64,000 nt of DNA from Castor canadensis (Eukaryota > Chordata > Mammalia > Rodentia > Castoridae), in assembly GCF_047511655.1 (NCBI RefSeq), contig NC_133405.1:90989046-91053045 (forward strand), read 5' to 3'. The position numbers and the translations under genes are program-made. Within the stretch, counting starts at the first letter, position 1, and each line of letters opens with the position of its first letter. The notes beneath the pieces are model-generated. The model did not search any database and was not told where the DNA came from. It saw only the letters and a list, made by a program, of their open reading frames with translations. Positions 58,000 through 64,000 of the stretch are shown here, in pieces.

Positions 58000-58373
58000 T
58001 TTTTTAAATTTTTATTTTATTCATATGTGCATACATTGGGTCATTTCTCCCCCTTCCCCCCCCCCTTCCTTACCCGCCCATACTCCCTCCTTTACTCTGC
58101 CTTACCCCTCCCTACCAGGCAGAAACTATTCTGCCCTTATTTCTAATTTTGTTGAAGAGAGAGTATAAGCAATAATAGGAAGGACCAAGGGTTTTTGCTA
58201 GTTGAGATAAGGGTAGCTATACAGGGAGTTGATTTGTATTGATTTCCTGTACATGTATGTTACCTTCTAAGTTAATTCTTCTCAAACTAACCTTTTCTCT
58301 AGTTCCTGATCCCCTTCTAGTGGCCTCAGATGCTTTAAAGTATCTGCTTTAGTTTCTCTGCCTTGAGGGCAAC
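58000..58373 (-). mobile_element. antisense L1 3' end, 13-bp target duplication
   Basis: T-rich start, then TTCATATGTGCATACATTGG and the C-rich 3' UTR complement. CCCAGAAAGTCTT lies at 57987-57999 and 58374-58386. The target includes the end of the SINE and its duplication, so the L1 is younger. Confidence 0.88.
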
Positions 58374-58386
58374 CCCAGAAAGTCTT

Positions 58387-59359
58387 AATTTTGTGACTGC
58401 ACTTATTTGCTCTTGAAACAATGTTTACAATTCTTTAAAGTATATAGTAGGGAAGATGTGCTTTTGTGGATTGTATAAATTAATGGGCCATTTATAGTTT
58501 TGCTTGTATTAGTCCAGTATGTTTTTCTCAATGTTTGGATATCGTTCCTTAAAAGGCAACCAAAATTCTCACATATAACCTAATAATATTCTCACAAATA
58601 ACCTAGTGTTATTTCTTTTATTATAAATGAAAGCACAAGGTCTTTTACTAAATCATTCATTTATGCATTTTGAAGGCCATCAGTATAATAGCATTTACTG
58701 TCCTACATAATCCTCTAGGAAGAAGTCTACTTGTTTTATATTGGCTAATGAAGGGAGAAAGTTCTAGCTCCTTTTTTTTTTTTTACCAATTTCAAAGTAA
58801 AAATCACATGTTTGTAAGATTAAACTAATGGAAGCTGATAGAAGATAAATAAAATTGTTTTCATCAAATCAATTTTTAAAGGGATATATACATTTTCCTC
58901 CATTATTTGAATATGTCTTAATCACTTCTGTGTATTGGAGTAATAAAATTAAGAGCCCTGTTAACATTTATTTAGGTAACCATTTTGAATTTTAGCTTTG
59001 GAATGTTGGCTACCTTGAAAACGGAGAAACTTAGGCAGGCTTCCACCCCACACCCCAACTCTTAACGCACACCTTCATAGATTGGTGCTTAGAGTGCCTG
59101 GTAAAACTGAGGAGTAAGACATTAAGTAAATGAATTTTATAGCTAAGGTCAGATACATAGGAAAAAGCTTTTGTGGTTCAAAATTGTCCTTTTATATTTA
59201 TCAAGTTTATTGCTAAATATAATCTTACATATTATATAATAATTTTAGAAGCCTGTTTTTAAAATTCCACATAACATATTAAACCATCATTTGGAGCTTT
59301 AAAAAGTTGGCTAGCTGGTAGTTTATTTTTTAAAAGGCATTTGATGGCATGTAAGCTTT
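58387..59359. other. unique AT-rich sequence, no gene recognised
   Basis: No repeat or exon identified apart from a T-run at 58773-58784. Confidence 0.4.
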
Positions 59360-59368
59360 GAAATCCAA

Positions 59369-59826
59369 TTTTAGCTGTTCAGTTTGTTCGCCCATTGGAT
59401 TATTTGTGTTTTGCTGTTTAGTTTTTGAGCTCTTTATATATTCTGGATATTAATCCTTTATCTGTTGATTAGCTGGTGAAGATTTTCTCCCATTCTGTGG
59501 GTTATCTCTTGATTCTGGTAATTGGTAAAAAGGGGATGGTTGATGAGGAGAATGGGGAAGGAGGAAAGGAAAGTTGACACTGAGGGGTAGAAAGGATCAA
59601 AGTATGCTACACACACACACACACACACACATACACACACACACAAAGACAGCATAATGAAACATACAAGACACTTTGAAAAAAGGTTGAGGGAGGAATG
59701 AGAATATATTGGAGGGGGTTAATTTGTGCAAAATACACTGTATACATATATGGAATTATCACAGTGAACCCCCCCTCATATTATTAATGTATGATAATTA
59801 AAAAGTATAATAATACTATTAAAAAA
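59369..59826 (+). mobile_element. twin-primed (5'-inverted) L1 insertion
   Basis: A 9-bp duplication, GAAATCCAA, lies at 59360-59368 and 59827-59835. From 59369 to about 59526 the text is ORF2 in antisense (GATTTTCTCCCATTCTGTGG). From about 59527 it is 3' UTR in sense (GGAGGGGGTTAATTTGTGCA), ending in an A-rich tail. It includes a (CA)n at 59608-59645. Confidence 0.85.
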
Positions 59827-60086
59827 GAAATCCAAGTATAAAATATACAGTCCTTAAATATTCAATGTTTTATTTGGAAGGTGATGCTGAAAGGAATTCA
59901 TAATAAATTCTTCTGCAACCACAACCAAAAATATTTTGCAAAGGTAAAATGTCATATGGATTTGTAGCCAATATTGCATTAACTTTCCATTCAAATATTC
60001 ACAGTAAGGCAATAGTAAAAAACCCAAAACCAAAACCAAAAAAACACTGCAAATTTTTCTTAAAGATCGAAAAAGGATGCACTATT

Positions 60087-60174
60087 GGGCTGAAGAGGTA
60101 GCTCAGTGGTACAGCACTTGCCCAGCATGCACTAGGCCTTGGGTTCCATCCTCAGCAATTCTTCAAAAGAATAT
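60087..60174 (+). repeat. ID-like SINE with short target duplication
   Basis: GGGCTGAAGAGGTAGCTCAG, then TGGTACAGCACTTGCCCAGC and TTGGGTTCCATCCTCAGC. ACTATT flanks it at 60081-60086 and 60175-60180. Confidence 0.85.
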
Positions 60175-60257
60175 ACTATTGCTAAAAACCATGGGCCTTT
60201 TTTGCAATAGAGCCACACTTTTTGAAGTAACATTTTAATGTGTTTCATAATGTTTTC

Positions 60258-60259
<2 letters not shown>

Positions 60260-60304
<45 letters not shown>
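60260..60304 (+). repeat. (ATCT)n tetranucleotide microsatellite
   Basis: About eleven uninterrupted ATCT units. Confidence 0.98.
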
Positions 60305-60305
<1 letters not shown>

Positions 60306-62252
60306 ATGTACCATGATTATATAGACCACCCCATTACCCTCTCTTGTCCCCTGCTAGTTTCCTTACTATTTCCAAAAAGTCCATCTTCTACTTATATGCC
60401 TTATCTTTTTGTTTTTTAGATTCCACATATGAGAGAAACAATGTGATATTTGTTCTTCTGTGTATGGTTTATTTTGCTTAATATGATGATCTCCAGTTCC
60501 ATCCGTTTTCCTGCAAATGACATAATTTCATTCTTCTCTTTGGCTGAAATGTTGTGGAATATTCAAACAGGGAAACGGGACACCAAGGCTTTTCAGGAAG
60601 CAATATTTATTAGCATGCCAGCAGTGGCTCAGCAGATTCCCAAAGGCTGAGTCCAAGAACAGAGGGGCCTTGCCTTATATACCCTTGGAAGCAGGTTACA
60701 GAAGCAAGAAGCAAAGTTTAACCCATATATGGTTGTAAGCATCTCTATTGGCTACTTTACCCTCAGTGTTATGTGACCTTTCTCACATTTAGATTTTTTA
60801 AAGTTTTATCTCCTGGCTATGCCATCCCCTCCTTCCTGCTACAGAATAAAACTCCATTGTGTATAGATACCACAGTTTCCTTCCCCATTTATCTGTTAAT
60901 GAGCACCGAGGCTGATTTCATAACTTTGCTAGTGAAAATAGTGCTGCAATAAACATGGGTACACAGGTATTTCTGTTGTATACTGAATTGGATTCCTTTG
61001 GGTATATACCCAGGAGTGATACATCTGGATCATTTGATAATTCTACTTTTAATTTCTTAAGAGGTTCCAGACTGATTTCTATACTGGATGGACTAATTTA
61101 CATCTGCACCAACAATGTGTAAGGGTTCTTTCCCTCCACATCCTTGCTAACATTTGTTATTCTTTGTTTTCCTGATGATAGCCATTCTGACAGGTGAGAT
61201 GGAATCTCAGTAGTTTTGATTTGCATTTTGCTGATGGCTAAAGATATTTAACATTTTACCATGTATTTGTTGTCCATTTGTACTTCTTTTGAGAACTGTC
61301 TGTTCAGTTCATTTACCCACTTATTCTGTCAGTGCTTTGGGCACCTTTGTCGAGAGTCAGGTGGTAGCCACTGCATGAGTTTATTTCTGGGTCATGTTCT
61401 ATACCATTGATCTGTGTGTCTCTTTGTGTGGTAGCACCATGTTGGTTTTGTTACTATGGATCTGTAGTATATATTGTGATACTTCTAGCATAGCTCTTTT
61501 TGCTCAGGATTGCGTTGGCTATTCTTGGTCTTTTGTGCTTGCATGTGAATTTTAGGATTGTCTTTTCTATTTCTTTCAGAACTGTCATTGGGATTTTGTT
61601 GGGGATTGTATTAAATATGTCAATTCTTTTGGCAGTATAGCCATTTTTGCAATATTAATTCTGCCAATCCCTGAATATGGAAGATCTTTTCATCTTCTAG
61701 TTCTTCTTCAATTTCTTTCTTCAGTGTTTTATAGTTGTCATTGTAGAGGTCTTTACACTTTTTGGTTGGGTATATTCCTAGGTATTTTATTTTTTGTTTT
61801 TGAAGCAATTATAAGTGGGATTGTTTTCCTGATTTCTTTTTCAGCATGTTCAGCGTGTATACTGAAAAGCTAATTTTGTATATTGGTTTTGTGTCCTACT
61901 GCTCTGCTGAAAGTGTTTATCATATCTAAGAGCTTTTTAGTGGAGTCTTCAGGATCTTTTAGGTGTAGAATCATCTCATCTGCAAATAGGAATAATTTGA
62001 TTTCTTCCTTTCCCATTTATATCCCTTTTATTTCTTTCTCTTGCCTTATTGCTCTGGCTAAGAGTCCAACCATTACATTGAATAAAAGTGTAGAGAGTGG
62101 ACAGCCTTATCTTGGTCCTGATTTTAGAGGAAAAGCTTTTAGTCTTTCACCATTCAGTATAATGTTAGCTATTGCTTCTCATATATGGCCTCAATTATAT
62201 GATCCTTCTATTCCTAATTTATTTAAGGCTTTTATCATGAAGGGATGTTTAA
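60305..62252 (-). mobile_element. antisense L1 ORF2 and 3' region
   Basis: 3' UTR complement from 60305, then ORF2 complement: CCAGTTCCATCCGTTTTCCT, GAATTGGATTCCTTTGGGTA, up to TTTATCATGAAGGGATGTTT at 62231. It is interrupted by the solo LTR (60550-60843) and has a gap near 61325. The CSNK1A1 retrocopy is inserted at its right-hand side. Confidence 0.85.
60550..60843 (-). mobile_element. solo LTR, class I-like, antisense within L1
   Basis: On the minus strand the element runs TGTAGCAGGAAGG ... CCACAACA, with a TATA box (complement of 60672-60681, TATATAAGGC) and AATAAA (complement of 60606-60611). The flanking L1 resumes exactly. The likely 4-bp target copies are GAAA (60546-60549) and GAAT (60844-60847), one mismatch; L1 copies elsewhere have GAAT here. 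No internal retroviral sequence. Confidence 0.8.
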
Positions 62253-62258
62253 TTTTTT

Positions 62259-64000
62259 AAAATTGGGGAGATTTTTATTGCACAGTAAGTCAGCAAGACA
62301 CTTTGTTGTTGTTATCTAAGCAACATACATACATGTTCAGTTGCAGATGTTAACTAAATTTCTGTGACAAATATTCTTTTTTTTTTTAATACCAAAAACA
62401 TCATAAAGTTAATGCAGAGTCTTAAGAATAATATAGTAGTCACTAAGTTTTTCTTAAGTCTTCACTTTAGATGCTGTTATTTCTAGCGCAGGTAAGCAGG
62501 CAGACAGAATCTTTGGTTGCTACCATATCAGCTGACTTGCAAACAAGAAGCCAACCATTTAAAGAATGTTTTAAGTGAACAACTTGCAAACCCTAGGGAT
62601 GGAAATGCAAAATTGTGAGCATTTACTACTGTGGCTGAAGACTGTTCATGCCATTTTTCCTAAATGAGATCGCAAAAGCAGTATAGTGCAAAATAAAAGG
62701 CTTTAATAAAATATTGGCATATGCACAATTTCTACATCAATTTGAGTATGTCAACCATTTTGTTAACTTTTCTACTTGAAAAAAATGCAGTTGAAAACCA
62801 GACACCATATTTCACTATCTCAGTTAATATTCACAATTACAGCAGCTATAATTCAGGATACAATATCACCAATGCTGCCCAGAGCCAGTTTATACTGAAA
62901 TTAAGTTCTTTACATTAATTAATTGGTGTTCACAACCACTGGCTAGTGTACATGTGAACTAAAATTTCTAGATTTAGAGAGAAACAAATGCTGCTCTGAT
63001 CATCTGCTCTGCTTCTTCTGTTTCCTCAGTTCATGCTCAGAAATCTGTGGGGGTTTAGACTTGCTGACCATGCCCATAGGAAGGGGATGCTTGCTGTGTT
63101 GCTCCTGCTTTAACACTGTCAAATCAGTATGTAGTTGTATTGGTGGTTCAGTGTCCTAAAAAGGATGCAGAATAGTTGCCTCAAATACATGTAATCTGAG
63201 GGTTTCTCAAAGCACAGCACAAGACAATAGTTTAAATACATGGCAAATTCTTCAGGAAACCCCTTATGCAAAACTTATACAATAGTGGACATCTTCTTTT
63301 CATATTCTTGTTTCTTTGTTGAAGATTTTAGTCCTTGCCTTGGCTGGCTGGTTTTATTAAAATACATCAAAATCTATCCTAATGATTCTATGTCACCTCT
63401 GAGACTCTGCTCAATACAAAGGTATGCATGATGTTTGCATATCAGGCAGTGCCAGTGAGGTTTTTATCTTCTTCGTATGGCATGTGTTGCCTGTTGTTTC
63501 TGTACATTTTGGCCAAACTAAAATCAATAAGGAATAACTTATTGCAGTGATGCCCAATACCCATTAAGAAATTATTTGGCTTAATGTCTCTGTATAAAAT
63601 TCTTGTATGCACATATTCAATTCTAGTGGTCATCTGGTCAGTTAACATAAGTACGTTTTTCATTTTGAACCTTCTTGAACAGAAATCAAAGAGGTCTTCA
63701 AGGCTGGGTCCCAGAAGATCCATACCTTGCAAGTTATAGTCTTTTTTCCGACCATACCACCATATGTGGGGAATGCCAACCCCACCTTGAGGGTTTGCTT
63801 TTGTACAGTAACTTCAGATCCCTGGCCTTCTGGGATTCTAGCTTCTCTGCCACTTCCTTGCCATTGGTGATGTTAATCACCTGATAAATGTCCCCAAAGG
63901 AGCCAGACCCAATCTTCCTCACCAGTTAATTTTTCCCTCTGACAATGAATTTGGCCTTGGAGCTGCTCCTGCTTGCTATGCTGAGATGCAAAGATGGGGG
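62259..64000 (-). pseudogene. CSNK1A1P: CSNK1A1 (casein kinase 1 alpha) processed pseudogene, 5' end outside the window
   Basis: Read on the minus strand, this is an intronless copy of CSNK1A1 mRNA: initiator region at 63977-63979 (ATA instead of ATG), coding remnant down to a TGA at 63037, then the full-length 3' UTR with its AATAAA (minus strand of 62274-62279) and a short A6 tail (62253-62258). The glycine loop survives as [12 protein letters not shown]. Damage: a frameshift and divergence after about residue 60, the catalytic-loop HRD changed to YRD, DFG changed to DFS, a TGA in place of an Arg codon just after the activation-segment motif DKNLTGTA, and a deletion in the C-lobe. CDS-equivalent length is 943 bases, against about 1014 expected. 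It cannot encode an active kinase. It lies inside an antisense L1, whose other side is presumably beyond 64000. Confidence 0.93.

Noticed and set aside
60260-60304. Regular repeats that might suggest a CRISPR-like array
   Set aside because: Uninterrupted tetranucleotide microsatellite without spacers, in a mammalian genome.

Overview
This is a eutherian mammal nuclear window, most likely a rodent. The interspersed repeats indicate this: MIR, L2, MER5A-type hAT, MLT1/MST-type MaLR LTRs, 7SL-derived B1-like SINEs, tRNA-Ala-derived ID-like SINEs and a large load of one young L1 lineage. The ID-like plus B1-dimer combination would fit a castorimorph rodent such as a beaver, but that is inference. 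Only one intact protein-coding gene is convincing: an intronless ZXD-family zinc-finger gene, ZXDB (or its near-identical paralogue ZXDA), on the + strand at 48173-50614. In other mammals this gene is X-linked, so the window is probably X-chromosomal.

Layout. 1-5.0 kb: degenerate sequence with a weak class I endogenous-retrovirus signal (env TM-like stretch near 4.9 kb), interrupted by an antisense L1 that itself holds a nested sense L1. 5.1-9.0 kb: hAT relics, MIR and three MaLR LTRs. 9.2-11.0 kb: sense L1 carrying a second, twin-primed L1. 11.6-14.3 kb: mostly unique sequence plus one MaLR LTR. 14.3-21.5 kb: L2, sense L1 ORF2 relics, a B1 dimer and a nested antisense L1 with a 17-bp target duplication. 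22-28 kb: SINEs, a pyrimidine-rich tract, L1 3' UTR pieces and an unassigned GC-rich, promoter-like island with a minisatellite (27.35-27.9 kb). 28-46.9 kb: old and young L1s, an antisense ERV-L-like pol relic (about 32-32.8 kb), a solo LTR with a perfect 6-bp target duplication (35.4-35.8 kb), paired direct-repeat segments at 36.9 and 39.1 kb, and microsatellites. 47-57.5 kb: ZXDB with its upstream and 3' regions, notably poor in young insertions. 57.9-62.25 kb: SINE/L1 insertions, a second solo LTR inside an antisense L1, and another twin-primed L1. 62.25-64 kb: a decayed CSNK1A1 processed pseudogene on the minus strand, cut by the window edge at its 5' end.

There is no operon-like or multi-gene system here. 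The biology is one transcription-factor gene in a gene-poor region built by repeated retrotransposition. The best leads are a splice-acceptor-like motif exactly at the ZXDB CpG-island edge, the GGCCCC/Ala-Pro repeat in ZXDB, the orphan GC-rich island at 27.4-27.9 kb, and several well-resolved nested insertions. I found no evidence of a new biological system. Repeat family names are by eye and approximate, and so are most repeat edges, except where a target-site duplication is quoted.
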